Assembly: GCF_014194975.1 (NCBI RefSeq) | Contig: NZ_JACIAY010000002.1 | Location: 496,001 to 560,000, forward strand | Direction of reading: 5' to 3' | Length of the DNA: 64,000 nt | Source of the DNA: Sphingomonas sp. BK580 | Lineage (GTDB): Bacteria; Pseudomonadota; Alphaproteobacteria; Sphingomonadales; Sphingomonadaceae | Part shown: piece by piece, positions 33,858-42,308 of the stretch | How positions within the stretch are numbered: position 1 is the first letter of the stretch | Layout: each line of letters starts with the position of its first letter | Notes under the pieces: model-generated | Seen by the model: the letters and a program-made list of their open reading frames with translations, nothing else | What the model was told of the DNA's origin: nothing | Databases searched by the model: none | Made by a program: the position numbers and the translations under genes

Positions 33858-34277
33858 TTAGTTCGCGTACCGCCGCGCGGTCTCGCGGATCAGCGCGATC
33901 ATGTTCGGGATACCCTGCGTCCGATTCGAGCTCAGCTGCGCCTTGAGCTCGAACGGCGCCAGCGCGCCCTCGATATCGGTCGCCAGGATCTCGCCCGGCG
34001 CGCGGTCTTGCACCGTGAGCAGCACCAGCGCGATGATGCCCTTGGTGATCGCGGCGTTGCTGTCGGCGAGGAAGTGGAGGGCGCCGTTCTCCGCCCGCGT
34101 CGGGTAGACCCATACCGAGGCGGAGCAGCCCCGGACCAACGTCGCCTCGGTCTTGAGCGCCGCGGGCATCGGTTCGAGCGTCCGGCCCAGCTCGACCAGC
34201 AGGCGATAGCGATCGTCACCCTCGACGAACTCATATTCCTCGCGGATCGCGTCGAGCGTGGGAGTGGTGTCGGTCAT
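33858..34277 (-). CDS. sufE: SufE family cysteine desulfuration protein
   Basis: This is a 139-residue protein that accepts persulfide sulfur from SufS for Fe-S cluster assembly. The active-site cysteine sits in LVRGCSASVWVYP, and further family residues are seen in FLADSNAAITKGIIALVL and GIPNMIALIRETARRY. The start is the ATG ending at 34277. The suf operon itself is not here. It is 55 bases downstream of the last psp-operon gene on the same strand, so read-through is possible. Confidence 0.93.
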   Translation of the reverse strand: MTDTTPTLDAIREEYEFVEGDDRYRLLVELGRTLEPMPAALKTEATLVRGCSASVWVYPTRAENGALHFLADSNAAITKGIIALVLLTVQDRAPGEILATDIEGALAPFELKAQLSSNRTQGIPNMIALIRETARRYAN

Positions 34278-34332
34278 CGCGCGCGGGCTAGCCGCCGCGC
34301 GCGCGCGCCGCAACCGCCCAGAGCTCCACCGC

Positions 34333-34572
34333 TCAGAGGTCCACTCCCGCCGCGATCGCCTCGAGCTTGCGGATGCGTTCCTTGAGGTCGGCGATCTCGA
34401 TCCGCGCGCCCGCGCTGGGTGCTGCTGCGGCGTGCTCCGGGCGGTCGAGCCCGAGCTGCTCATGCTGGAGCTGGAGCCAGCCGCGCCAGCCGTTGAGCGC
34501 GGCGTAGATCAGCATCGCCAGTCCGGCGAGGCCGGTCGCGGCCATGCTGAGGTAGAAGGTGGGATCTGACAT
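34333..34572 (-). CDS. PspB-like small membrane protein, fourth extra paralogue (last of psp operon)
   Basis: This is a 79-residue protein. An N-terminal membrane segment (residues 8-27, LSMAATGLAGLAMLIYAALN) precedes a short soluble linker and a C-terminal coiled coil IADLKERIRKLEAIAAG, the degenerate form of the LxxRVxxLERIATD motif shared with its neighbours. It lacks the E-I-x-x-L-R tail of the others. It is 27 bases from the next upstream paralogue. It probably binds PspA or PspC through the coiled coil, but this is an inference. Confidence 0.7.
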   Translation of the reverse strand: MSDPTFYLSMAATGLAGLAMLIYAALNGWRGWLQLQHEQLGLDRPEHAAAAPSAGARIEIADLKERIRKLEAIAAGVDL

Positions 34573-34599
34573 GGCTGTCGTCTCCGTGGCGGGTTGATG

Positions 34600-34851
34600 T
34601 CAGCGGTCGCGCAGCTGCTCGATCTGGCGTTCCAGATCGGCGCGGCCGTGGCTGTCGGTGATGAGGCGCTCGAGCACCGCGACGCGCTCCTTGAGCTGGC
34701 GCACCTCGTCCTGCGCGCGGCCGGCGTCGACGCTGGGGTAGCCGGCGCCGTCCGCGTCGCGCGTCCGGCCGATCGCACGGTAGCGCTCCTGCAGCACGCG
34801 CCCGACCATCAGGATGAAGATGATGGCGACCACCATCGAGAACGGACCCAT
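34600..34851 (-). CDS. PspB-like small membrane protein, third extra paralogue
   Basis: This is an 83-residue protein. It has one N-terminal membrane segment (MVVAIIFILMVGRVL), a linker, and a C-terminal coiled coil LKERVAVLERLITD ending RQIEQLRDR. Its helix and tail align with those of the proteins at 34880-35167 and 35192-35506, and with the tail of PspB. Its spacing of 28 bases from both neighbours supports one transcription unit. The function is unknown. The PspB-type architecture suggests a membrane anchor for PspA or a stress sensor subunit. Confidence 0.75.
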   Translation of the reverse strand: MGPFSMVVAIIFILMVGRVLQERYRAIGRTRDADGAGYPSVDAGRAQDEVRQLKERVAVLERLITDSHGRADLERQIEQLRDR

Positions 34852-34879
34852 CTACTCTCTCCCTTGAAAGCGACGCCGC

Positions 34880-35167
34880 TCAGTTGAGCCGGTCGTCGCG
34901 CAATTGCTCGATCTCGGCGGCGACATCGGCGCCGCGGTCGGTGGCGATCCGCTCGAGCACGCGGACGCGCGCCTCGAGCCGCTCGGTGTGTGCCGCATAT
35001 TGCGCGGCCTTCTCGGCGGTGGCCTCGGTCAGCACCTGGGCCATCCGCTCCTTGTGGACCAGCCAGCGCCGGAACATCTCACCGCCGACCCCCAGGATCA
35101 CCGGCAGCCCGATCACCACGAAGGTGATCATGAAGAGCGTGAAGCCGTTGAGCTGTTCGAACGACAT
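34880..35167 (-). CDS. PspB-like small membrane protein, second extra paralogue
   Basis: This is a 95-residue protein with a membrane segment at residues 9-31 (FTLFMITFVVIGLPVILGVG), a basic juxtamembrane stretch (FRRWLVHKER), and a C-terminal coiled coil LEARVRVLERIATD followed by AAEIEQLRDD. This is close to the organisation of alphaproteobacterial PspB. It is 24 bases from its upstream neighbour and in the same orientation. Unlike pspB, it has a long soluble helix (MAQVLTEATAEKAAQY) before the motif. Confidence 0.77.
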   Translation of the reverse strand: MSFEQLNGFTLFMITFVVIGLPVILGVGGEMFRRWLVHKERMAQVLTEATAEKAAQYAAHTERLEARVRVLERIATDRGADVAAEIEQLRDDRLN

Positions 35168-35191
35168 GGCGTGTCTCCTCCGGTTATGGCG

Positions 35192-35506
35192 TCAGCGGTC
35201 GCGCAGCGCCTCGATCTCGCGCGCGGTGCGCACCGCGGGGTCGGTCGCGATGCGCTCGAGCACCGCGATCCGCTCCTCCAGCCGGCCGACCTGCCCGGTG
35301 AGCCGCTCGTTCTCGGCCTCGAGCAGCGCGACGCTGCGGGCGGGGCCGATCGCGTCGCCGGCCAGCGCGTGCGCGCCGTGACGTCGACGCCCGCGCCGGT
35401 CCTCGTCGAGCGGGTAGCCGTGCCGCGCCCGCACCCAGGTGCGGAAGGCGTGCGAGGCGCTCACCGCGGTGACGATCCCCACCGGCACCATCCAACCCAT
35501 ATCCAT
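35192..35506 (-). CDS. PspB-like small membrane protein, first extra paralogue
   Basis: This is a 104-residue protein. A short hydrophobic N-terminus (MVPVGIVTAVSASHA) is followed by a basic linker and a leucine-zipper-like coiled coil ending LEERIAVLERIATD then REIEALRDR. The motif matches the C-terminal part of E. coli PspB (RIQALESILD). It lies 25 bases after pspC. The hydrophobic segment is weaker than in the other paralogues. Confidence 0.75.
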   Translation of the reverse strand: MDMGWMVPVGIVTAVSASHAFRTWVRARHGYPLDEDRRGRRRHGAHALAGDAIGPARSVALLEAENERLTGQVGRLEERIAVLERIATDPAVRTAREIEALRDR

Positions 35507-35531
35507 GTCCGTGCCTCCCTCTCGCGCGGCG

Positions 35532-35912
35532 TCAGCGCAGGCTGTCGATCTCGCGCGCGAGCGCGCTGTTGCGACTGGTGTAATGAAGCTCGATGTCGGC
35601 GAGCCGCCGGTCGAGCTCGCGGAACTTGGCGCGCACCTCGGCGGTGGACCGCGTCGGATTGGAGCGGACGCCCTGCCAGAATTTCTGGTCCTCGCGGTCC
35701 TGGTAGAGGCCGGCCGGCTTGGGCTCCGCCATCCAGGCGATCAGGCCGTAAGCGATGAGCGTCCAGGGGAAGCCGCCCGCCAGGGTGAGCAGGACCATGG
35801 CGACGCGGACCCAGATCACCTCGATCCCGGTGTAATCCGCGATACCGGCGCAGACGCCCTTCCACTGGCTGTGTTGCCGGTCGAGGTAGAATTTCGTGCG
35901 ACTGTCGGACAT
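35532..35912 (-). CDS. pspC: Envelope stress response membrane protein PspC
   Basis: This is a 126-residue protein. The PspC domain occupies residues 8-65: FYLDRQHSQWKGVCAGIADYTGIEVIWVRV (read in parts), then a hydrophobic span LTLAGGFPWTLIAYGLIAWM. The C-terminal third is soluble and helical and ends LAREIDSLR, resembling the E-I-x-x-L-R tails of the PspB-like proteins encoded downstream. With PspB it senses inner-membrane damage and recruits PspA. It overlaps the pspB stop by one base. Confidence 0.92.
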   Translation of the reverse strand: MSDSRTKFYLDRQHSQWKGVCAGIADYTGIEVIWVRVAMVLLTLAGGFPWTLIAYGLIAWMAEPKPAGLYQDREDQKFWQGVRSNPTRSTAEVRAKFRELDRRLADIELHYTSRNSALAREIDSLR

Positions 35913-36208
35913 CAGTTCCTCCGATCGATCGAGCGCGCCGCCGGCTGGTCGAGGCGATAGTCGGGCTGGCTCCGGTAATCGGCCATGCCCGGGCGGAAAT
36001 CGGGGTTGTCGGCGGCGACGATCCGCTCGACGGTGTTGACGCGATCCTCCAGTCGGCGCGCGAGATTGTACATCTCGTCGAGCAGCCGCTCGTCCTCGTC
36101 GGTCATTCGCGGCGCGGTCTTCCAGCGGGTGACGTAATGGAGGATCAGCCAGGGCAGACCGATGAAGAGCGAGGTGATCGCGATCAACGGGACAAACACG
36201 TCTTCCAC
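35912..36208 (-). CDS. pspB: Envelope stress response membrane protein PspB
   Basis: This is a 98-residue protein. A membrane segment (FVPLIAITSLFIGLPWLILHYVT, residues 5-27) precedes a coiled coil with RRLEDRVNTVERIVAADNPDFR, the hallmark PspB C-terminal motif (E. coli version ends SILDAEHPNWR). An extension of about 25 residues, rich in D, R and Y, follows. It sits between pspA (1 base) and pspC (overlap), the standard order. Confidence 0.92.
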   Translation of the reverse strand: MEDVFVPLIAITSLFIGLPWLILHYVTRWKTAPRMTDEDERLLDEMYNLARRLEDRVNTVERIVAADNPDFRPGMADYRSQPDYRLDQPAARSIDRRN

Positions 36209-36209
36209 C

Positions 36210-36872
36210 TCAATTCTCCCGGTTCAGCTTGGCCTTGAGCGCCGCCAGCTCGGCGTCGATCTTGTCGCTCGAGCGCAGCGCGTTGAACTCGTCCTCGAGC
36301 GTGCGCGGGGTGAGCCCCATCGCCTCGGCGCGGCCCTCGGCCTCGTCGGCGCGGCGCTCCAGCACCTCGAAGCGGCTGAACGCCTCGTGCGTCTTGGGGC
36401 CGTTCCACATCTCGCGCAGCTTGGCCTTGGTGTTGGCGCTCTCCAGCCGGGTCGCGATCGCGTTCTGCTTGGCGCGCGCCTCGCGCAGCTTGTTCTGCAG
36501 CTTGGCGATGTCCTCCTCGGACGAGCGCAGCGCCTCGTCGAGCGTGGCGACTTCGTCGCGAAGCTGCGCGCCCATCTCGGCCGCCTTGCCGCGCTCCACC
36601 AGCGCCGCCTTGGCGAGATCCTCGCGGTCTTTGGACAGCGCCAGTTCCGCCTTCTCGGTCCAGCTCGCCTCGATCTCGGCGAGCTTCTGGATGTGCCGCC
36701 GCATCTCCTTCTGATCGGCGATGGTGCGGGCGGCTGAGGCGCGCACCTCGACCAGCGTCTCCTCCATCTCGAGGATGATCATGCGGACCATCTTCGCCGG
36801 GTCGTCCGCTCGCTCGAGCAGCTCGGCCATGTTGGCGGCGACGATGTCGCGGGTGCGGGAGAAAATGCCCAT
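36210..36872 (-). CDS. pspA: Phage shock protein A
   Basis: This is a 220-residue protein of the PspA/IM30 (ESCRT-III-like) family. It starts MGIFSRTRDIVAANMAELLE, the amphipathic membrane-binding helix, and continues as a long coiled coil (KMVRMIILEMEETLVEVRAS, then ALSKDREDLAKAALVERG). It stabilises damaged inner membrane and, in the resting state, restrains PspF. The ribosome binding site is AGGAG, 11 bases before the ATG. It is the second gene of the operon, after a 43-residue peptide gene. Confidence 0.95.
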   Translation of the reverse strand: MGIFSRTRDIVAANMAELLERADDPAKMVRMIILEMEETLVEVRASAARTIADQKEMRRHIQKLAEIEASWTEKAELALSKDREDLAKAALVERGKAAEMGAQLRDEVATLDEALRSSEEDIAKLQNKLREARAKQNAIATRLESANTKAKLREMWNGPKTHEAFSRFEVLERRADEAEGRAEAMGLTPRTLEDEFNALRSSDKIDAELAALKAKLNREN

Positions 36873-36952
36873 CTCGATAAGGACTCCTGCGTAGTCGGTC
36901 CCTTGTAGCGGATCGCGCGGGCGGCGGGGAGGGTGCCGTGCCGCGCGGGGTG

Positions 36953-37084
36953 TCACGCCACGCGGTGGATCGGTGCGCCGCCGAGCGCGGTGGCCGGGCC
37001 GACGGCGCCGAGCACCATCGTGGCGCTGACGACGAGGGTGAGGGCGAGCGCGGCGAGCTTGCTGGTGCGATCGGTGCGGGTCAT
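36953..37084 (-). CDS. Small exported or membrane peptide heading the psp operon, 43 residues
   Basis: The ATG (minus strand, base 37084) has a full AAGGAG seven bases upstream and lies 35 bases downstream of the -12 box of a sigma-54 promoter. It is thus the first cistron of the psp transcript. The peptide starts MTRTDRTSKLAALALTLVVS, with a charged N-terminus and a hydrophobic core (residues 10-28), and ends in a short tail (GGAPIHRVA). It could be a signal peptide with a tiny mature part, or a single-pass membrane peptide. I do not recognise a family. It is 80 bases upstream of pspA. Confidence 0.65.
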   Translation of the reverse strand: MTRTDRTSKLAALALTLVVSATMVLGAVGPATALGGAPIHRVA

Positions 37085-37118
37085 GGTGTGTCTCCTTGGT
37101 CCTGAGTTGCCCATGGCT

Positions 37119-37135
37119 TTGCATGGGGCGTGCCA
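37119..37135 (-). promoter_or_regulatory. Sigma-54 promoter of the psp operon
   Basis: On the minus strand, TGGCACG-CCCC-ATGCAA matches the -24/-12 consensus TGGCACG-N4-TTGCA. The invariant GG and GC are exactly ten bases apart. It points toward the 43-residue peptide gene and pspA. Confidence 0.85.
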
Positions 37136-37222
37136 ATTACCCGCACCCGCTCATAACTCCAGCTTTTCCGCCGTTTTCGGTCATGTCGTACCATCACCCA
37201 GCGACTTGGAAGATTTCGACGG

Positions 37223-37239
37223 TTGCCAGCGCTTGGCAA
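37223..37239. promoter_or_regulatory. Upstream activating palindrome 1 (probable PspF site)
   Basis: TTGCCA-GCGCT-TGGCAA is a perfect inverted repeat with a 5-nt centre. It lies about 88-105 bases upstream of the -24 element of the psp promoter, a typical enhancer distance. Confidence 0.7.
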
Positions 37240-37241
37240 TC

Positions 37242-37259
37242 TGCGCCAGAAGTTGGCGC

Positions 37260-37260
<1 letters not shown>
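37242..37260. promoter_or_regulatory. Upstream activating palindrome 2, overlapping pspF start
   Basis: TGCGCCA-GAAGT-TGGCGCA is a perfect inverted repeat of the same design as palindrome 1. The centres are 20 bp apart, two helical turns. Its last base is the A of the pspF ATG, so bound PspF would block its own expression. Confidence 0.7.
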
Positions 37261-38321
<1,061 letters not shown>

Positions 38322-38384
38322 CGATCGCGCGGGAGCCATTTGGGCGAGCGTCGCGTTGCGCACGCGAACCCACAGGAGGATTCC

Positions 38385-38999
38385 ATGGCTTTCGAACTCC
38401 CGCCGCTGCCGTACGATTATGATGCGCTGGAGCCGGTCATCTCCAAGGAGACGATGACCTTCCATCACGACAAGCACCACAAGGCTTACACCGACAAGCT
38501 CAACGAGGGCGTCGCGGCGGACTCGAAGCTGGAGGGCCAGTCGATCGAGCAGATCCTCGGCCAGATCTCGTCACTGCCACCTTTGCTGCGCAACAACGGC
38601 GGCGGCTATTGGAACCACGATTTCTTCTGGAAGATCATGGGCAAGCCCGGCTCCACCAGCGGGCCGAGCGGCAAGCTGGCCGAGGCGATCGACGCATATG
38701 GCGGGCTCGACAAGCTCAAGGAGGATTTCAACACCAAGGGTGCTGGCCAGTTCGGCTCGGGCTGGGCCTGGGTGATCGTCGACCAGAACGGTCAGCTCAA
38801 GGTGACCTCGACGCCCAACCAGGACAATCCGCTGATGGACATGGTCAGCGACCGCGGCACGCCGATCCTCGGGAACGACGTGTGGGAGCACGCATATTAC
38901 CTCACCTACAAGAACGACCGGCCGGGCTATCTCAAGGCGTGGTGGGACGTCGTGAACTGGGACGAGGTGGGCCGCCGCTTCGACGCCGCGACCGCGTGA
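38385..38999 (+). CDS. sodB: Superoxide dismutase (Fe/Mn family)
   Basis: This is a 204-residue SOD that starts MAFELPPLPYDYDALEP. Metal ligands are visible as H27 (TFHHDKHHKAY), the histidine in NHDFFW, and DVWEHAYYLTYKN with the last aspartate and histidine. GGGYWNHDFFW and QFGSGWAWVIV favour the iron type. There is no signal peptide, so it is cytosolic. CAGGAGGA precedes the ATG. A perfect 16-bp hairpin follows the gene. Confidence 0.95.
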   Translation: MAFELPPLPYDYDALEPVISKETMTFHHDKHHKAYTDKLNEGVAADSKLEGQSIEQILGQISSLPPLLRNNGGGYWNHDFFWKIMGKPGSTSGPSGKLAEAIDAYGGLDKLKEDFNTKGAGQFGSGWAWVIVDQNGQLKVTSTPNQDNPLMDMVSDRGTPILGNDVWEHAYYLTYKNDRPGYLKAWWDVVNWDEVGRRFDAATA

Positions 39000-39010
39000 G
39001 GTGAACGGGT

Positions 39011-39046
39011 GAGGGCGCCGCGCCGGGAGACCGGCGCGGCGCCCTC
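39011..39046 (+). terminator. Strong hairpin after sodB
   Basis: GAGGGCGCCGCGCCGG (39011-39026), loop GAGA, and its perfect complement (39031-39046) form a 16-bp stem 11 bases after the stop codon. There is no T-run, so it may act as a transcript-protecting structure or a factor-assisted terminator. Confidence 0.6.
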
Positions 39047-39097
39047 GCGACGGGGTCGATAGGTCGGGCCAGTGCAACCGGCAGGAACCGGGCCGGT

Positions 39098-39170
39098 GCT
39101 CCGGCGATCGCCGGAGCCGGGGGCCACGGGAACAGTCGATCGTGACTCCAGGCCCCTGCGTGCGCAGGGG
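39098..39170. repeat. Twin-hairpin intergenic repeat, copy B2
   Basis: GCTCCGGCGATCGCCGGAGC (39098-39117) is followed after 35 bases by CCCCTGCG-TGCGCAGGGG (39153-39170), the same plan as 20275-20357. It lies in the 320-base stretch between sodB and the next small gene. Besides the sodB hairpin, I see nothing else there. Confidence 0.5.
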
Positions 39171-39319
39171 CACATCACAGGCGGATCGACGAGGCGCGCT
39201 CTCAGATCGGTCGGAGCGCCCGATCTAAGCCGGACGCGTGTCCGCGCCCGCGGAGCCGAACGCCATCATCGCAGAGGTTCAGCCTGACCGATTGAACGCT
39301 CGTGCCGATACCGAATCCC

Positions 39320-39430
39320 TCAGCGGCGCGGCGTATCCGGCGCACGGCGCGCGAGCACCACCACCATGCCGAGCGTGGCCACCGCCCCGATCCCACCGAC
39401 CGCCACCACCAGCGCGCTAGGTACGTCCAT
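39320..39430 (-). CDS. Small single-pass membrane peptide, 36 residues
   Basis: The ATG (base 39430) has GGAGAGG five bases upstream. The peptide is almost entirely one hydrophobic helix (MDVPSALVVAVGGIGAVATL, then GMVVVLARR) followed by a short basic tail ending in RR. It is too short for most gene finders. I do not recognise a family. Similar tiny membrane peptides often modulate membrane complexes. Confidence 0.5.
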   Translation of the reverse strand: MDVPSALVVAVGGIGAVATLGMVVVLARRAPDTPRR

Positions 39431-39537
39431 GATCCTCTCCTCGCCGTCGTGCGGCTATCGTTGTGACAGGAGAGTGACGCGAGTCGGCGGGCCGCGCAAC
39501 GGTGTTGTTGCGCCGACCGACCCTAGAACTTTCCAGA

Positions 39538-39810
39538 TTATTCCAAGTCGTTCTCGCTGACGACGATGGCGCCGGTGCCGTTCCCGCGCGACAATGCGGC
39601 GAGCGACGCCTCGCTGATCGCGTCGACGAAGCGATTGAACATGTCGATCGCGTCGCCGTCCGGCGCGTCGCCGCTCAGCGCCTCGAGGACGTCATATTGG
39701 ACCGCGAACTCATATTCGTCGCCGTCGACTTCACCGGTGAACTCCACCTGGCGCTCGTCGATGTTGTCGAGCAGCGAGTTGTTGTCGATCTCCAGCTCGT
39801 TCGCGGCCAT
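39538..39810 (-). CDS. DUF1488-like small protein, 90 residues
   Basis: This is a 90-residue acidic protein starting MAANELEIDNNSLLDNIDER. The layout (a strand pair, GDEYEFAVQYDVLEAL, then MFNRFVDAISEASLAALSRG and a last strand IVVSENDLE) resembles the DUF1488 fold, which has no assigned role. The similarity is by pattern only. It has a good ATG and stands alone, with a 107-base gap to the small membrane peptide downstream. Confidence 0.6.
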   Translation of the reverse strand: MAANELEIDNNSLLDNIDERQVEFTGEVDGDEYEFAVQYDVLEALSGDAPDGDAIDMFNRFVDAISEASLAALSRGNGTGAIVVSENDLE

Positions 39811-39894
39811 AACGTCTCCCTTTGATGCGACGGCTACAGAAGAGCGGTAAAGCCGCGGCGGGCGCGGGTGTTCCGTGCGACCCGCGTGATCGGG

Positions 39895-40560
39895 TCAGCG
39901 CGCGAACCAGATGACGTGCGTGGCGCCCTTGCCGTTGGAGCGCGCGCGGACCTTCACCTCGTCCACCGCGAAGCCGGTGCGTGCCAGCCGGCGCGCGAAG
40001 GCGGCGTCGGGCGCGGCCGACCAGATCGCGAGCACGCCGCCCGGTGCCAGCGCCGCGCGCGCCTCCTCGAGCCCGCGCGCGTGGTAGAGCGAGTCGTTCG
40101 CCTCGCGCGTCAGCCCGTCCGGTCCGTTGTCGACGTCGAGCAGGATCGCGTCGTAGCGGCGCTTCGCGCGCCGGATCGCCGCGCCGACATCACCGATCTC
40201 GAGCGACACGCGGGGATCGTCGAGGCACCCCGCGGTGAGCTCGGCCATCGGCCCGCGCGCCCAGTCGATGATCCCCGGCACCAGCTCGGCGACGAGGATC
40301 TCGGCGTCGGCGCCGAGCCGGGCGAGCAGCGCGCGGAGCGTGAAGCCCATGCCGTAACCGCCGACCAGCAGCCGGGGCGCGGGACGATCGCCGAGCCGGT
40401 CGCAGGTCATCGTGCCGAGCGCCTCTTCCGAGCCGCTCATGCGCGTGCTCATCAGCTCGTTGCGGTCGAGCACGATCATGTGATCGGCGCCGCGCCGGAA
40501 CAGGCGCAGCGGCGCGCCGCCCGGGACCTCGACGACCCCGACCAGCTCGCGCTGGATCAC
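39895..40560 (-). CDS. Class I SAM-dependent methyltransferase / spermidine synthase-like protein
   Basis: This is a 221-residue protein with a Rossmann methyltransferase core: LLVGGYGMGFTLRALLARLG (SAM loop), AEILVAELVPGIIDWARGPM with the acidic ribose contact, and YDAILLDVDNGPDGLTREAN. The D-V-D-N-G motif and length fit spermidine-synthase-like proteins that lack the N-terminal domain. The substrate is unknown. The GTG start overlaps the stop of the DUF6481 gene by four bases, so the two are coupled. Confidence 0.75.
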   Translation of the reverse strand: MIQRELVGVVEVPGGAPLRLFRRGADHMIVLDRNELMSTRMSGSEEALGTMTCDRLGDRPAPRLLVGGYGMGFTLRALLARLGADAEILVAELVPGIIDWARGPMAELTAGCLDDPRVSLEIGDVGAAIRRAKRRYDAILLDVDNGPDGLTREANDSLYHARGLEEARAALAPGGVLAIWSAAPDAAFARRLARTGFAVDEVKVRARSNGKGATHVIWFAR

Positions 40561-40925
40561 TTGCGCTGACGCGCCTTGCGGGCGGCGTAGCGCGCGTCGC
40601 GCGCCGCCTTGAGCTCGGCCGCGGTCGGCAGCGACACCGCGCGCTTGGCGGCGGCCTCGGCCGCCGCCTGCTCGGCCGCGGCGGCGTCGGCCTCGGCCTG
40701 CGCGCGGGCCTCTTCCTTGGCGGCCTTCTTGGCCTCGATCGCGGCGCGGTGCGCGGCGCGCTTCTCCTCCTCGGCCGCTTCCTTGGCCGCGCGCGCGGCG
40801 GCGCGCGCCGCCACCTGCTCGGGATCGGGCGCGGGTCGATTCTTGAGCAGCTCGAGCGCCTTCTGCTTGGCCTCGCGCGCCGCCTGCGCGCGGTCGTTGA
40901 AATCGGGGGCCTTGAAGCCTGCCAT
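40557..40925 (-). CDS. DUF6481 family protein
   Basis: This is a 122-residue protein starting MAGFKAPDFNDRAQAAREAK. It is a long alanine/lysine/arginine/glutamate helix (EEEKRAAHRAAIEAKKAAKE) with a C-terminal PTAAELKAARDARYAARKAR, the sphingomonad DUF6481 pattern. It is probably a single coiled coil. The function is unknown. It overlaps the methyltransferase gene and lies downstream of tRNA-Lys on the same strand. Confidence 0.8.
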   Translation of the reverse strand: MAGFKAPDFNDRAQAAREAKQKALELLKNRPAPDPEQVAARAAARAAKEAAEEEKRAAHRAAIEAKKAAKEEARAQAEADAAAAEQAAAEAAAKRAVSLPTAAELKAARDARYAARKARQRK

Positions 40926-40975
40926 GCCTGAGTCGTCTCCGTTCGAAGGGGCCGGTGATGTCCCGGCCCATAGCA

Positions 40976-41005
40976 CAACGGCCCCGCATCGCTGCGGAGC
41001 CGTTG
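40976..41005. other. Strong stem-loop next to tRNA-Lys
   Basis: CAACGGC-C-CCGCA and TGCGG-A-GCCGTTG form a 12-bp stem with one mismatch and a 4-nt loop. On the tRNA strand a run of six T lies between the encoded CCA and this hairpin, so the T-run precedes the stem. It may end the tRNA transcript or act on processing. Confidence 0.45.
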
Positions 41006-41012
41006 AAAAAAC

Positions 41013-41088
<76 letters not shown>

Positions 41089-41201
41089 GTGACCGGCGGG
41101 AAGGAAGCGGTTGGTGCCGCCCCGCGATCGGGAAGCGCGCCTCTAGCAACGCGCTCCGCCTTTGCAAACCCCTTTTTTCGCGGTGCGGCGAGAAAAGCCG
41201 C

Positions 41202-42308
41202 TCACCAGCGCTGGCGCAGTTTCGATGAGCGATCGATCCCCATCAGGATGCCCAGCGAGATCAGCACCGTCATCTGCGCCGAGCCGCCGAAGCTCACCAG
41301 CGGCAGCGGGATGCCGACCACCGGGGCGAGCCCCATCACCATCATCAGGTTGATCGCCATGTAGAAGAACATGGTCGTCGCGAGCCCCGCCGCGGCCAGC
41401 TTGGCGAAGCGGTCCTCGGCGCGCACGCCGACGTTGATGCCCCATCGGATCACCAGCAGGAAGGCGATGATCAGGAAGGCGCCCCCCGCCAGCCCCCATT
41501 CCTCCGCCATGGTGGCGAAGACGAAGTCGGTGTGGCCCTCGGGCAGATAGTCGAGGTGGCTCTGCGTTCCGTTGAGGAAGCCCTTGCCGAAGATCCCGCC
41601 CGACCCGATCGCGATCTTGGACTGGCTGATGTGATAGCCGGTGCCGAGCGGGTCGCTCTCGGGATCGAGGAAGATCAGCACGCGGTGACGCTGATAATCG
41701 TGGAGCACGTACTCGAAGGCGAGCGGGATCGCCACCGCGGCCGCCAGCGCACCGCCGACGAACAGCCGCAGCGGGATCCCGGCGAGGAACATCACCGTCG
41801 CGCCGCCGGCGCAGATCATCAGCCCGGTGCCGAGATCGGGCTGCGCCATCACGATCAGCGCGGGCAGGCCGATCAGCACGCCGGCCGGCCATAGCGCGGC
41901 GAAGCGCCGCGTCTCGGTCGCGGGGAGCAGCGCGTAGAAGCGGGCGCAGGCCAGCACGATCGCCAGCTTCATCAGCTCGGAGGGCTGGATCCTGAGCGGC
42001 CCGAAGCCGAGCCAGCGCTGGCTGCCCCCGCGGACGGCGCCGAGCAGCTCGACCAGCACCAGCAGCAGCAGCATGACCGCGTAGATCCAGAAGGCCGATC
42101 GCTTCCACCAGTCGAGCGGCACGCGCGACAGCACCACGGCGCCGGCGAGGAAGACGACGAAGCGCAGGCCCTGCGGTACCACCCACGGCGTCAGGCTGCC
42201 GCCGGCGGCCGAGTAGAGCACGACCAGCCCGAAGCCACCGATGCCGGCGACCAGCAGCAGCACGCGCCACGGCAGCGCCGCGAGCGGGGCGGGGACGAAG
42301 CCGCTCAC
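41202..42308 (-). CDS. rodA: Rod shape-determining peptidoglycan polymerase RodA
   Basis: RodA is the SEDS-family glycosyltransferase of the elongasome. The 368-residue protein has about ten membrane segments and the conserved GGSQRWLGFGPLRIQPSELMK, GYHISQSKIAIGSGGIFGKG and the catalytic-loop region PEGHTDFVFATMAEEWG (with the essential aspartate of HTDFIF). It ends VSFGGSAQM. The GTG start overlaps the mrdA stop by four bases, so its production is coupled to PBP2. Confidence 0.96.
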   Translation of the reverse strand: MSGFVPAPLAALPWRVLLLVAGIGGFGLVVLYSAAGGSLTPWVVPQGLRFVVFLAGAVVLSRVPLDWWKRSAFWIYAVMLLLLVLVELLGAVRGGSQRWLGFGPLRIQPSELMKLAIVLACARFYALLPATETRRFAALWPAGVLIGLPALIVMAQPDLGTGLMICAGGATVMFLAGIPLRLFVGGALAAAVAIPLAFEYVLHDYQRHRVLIFLDPESDPLGTGYHISQSKIAIGSGGIFGKGFLNGTQSHLDYLPEGHTDFVFATMAEEWGLAGGAFLIIAFLLVIRWGINVGVRAEDRFAKLAAAGLATTMFFYMAINLMMVMGLAPVVGIPLPLVSFGGSAQMTVLISLGILMGIDRSSKLRQRW

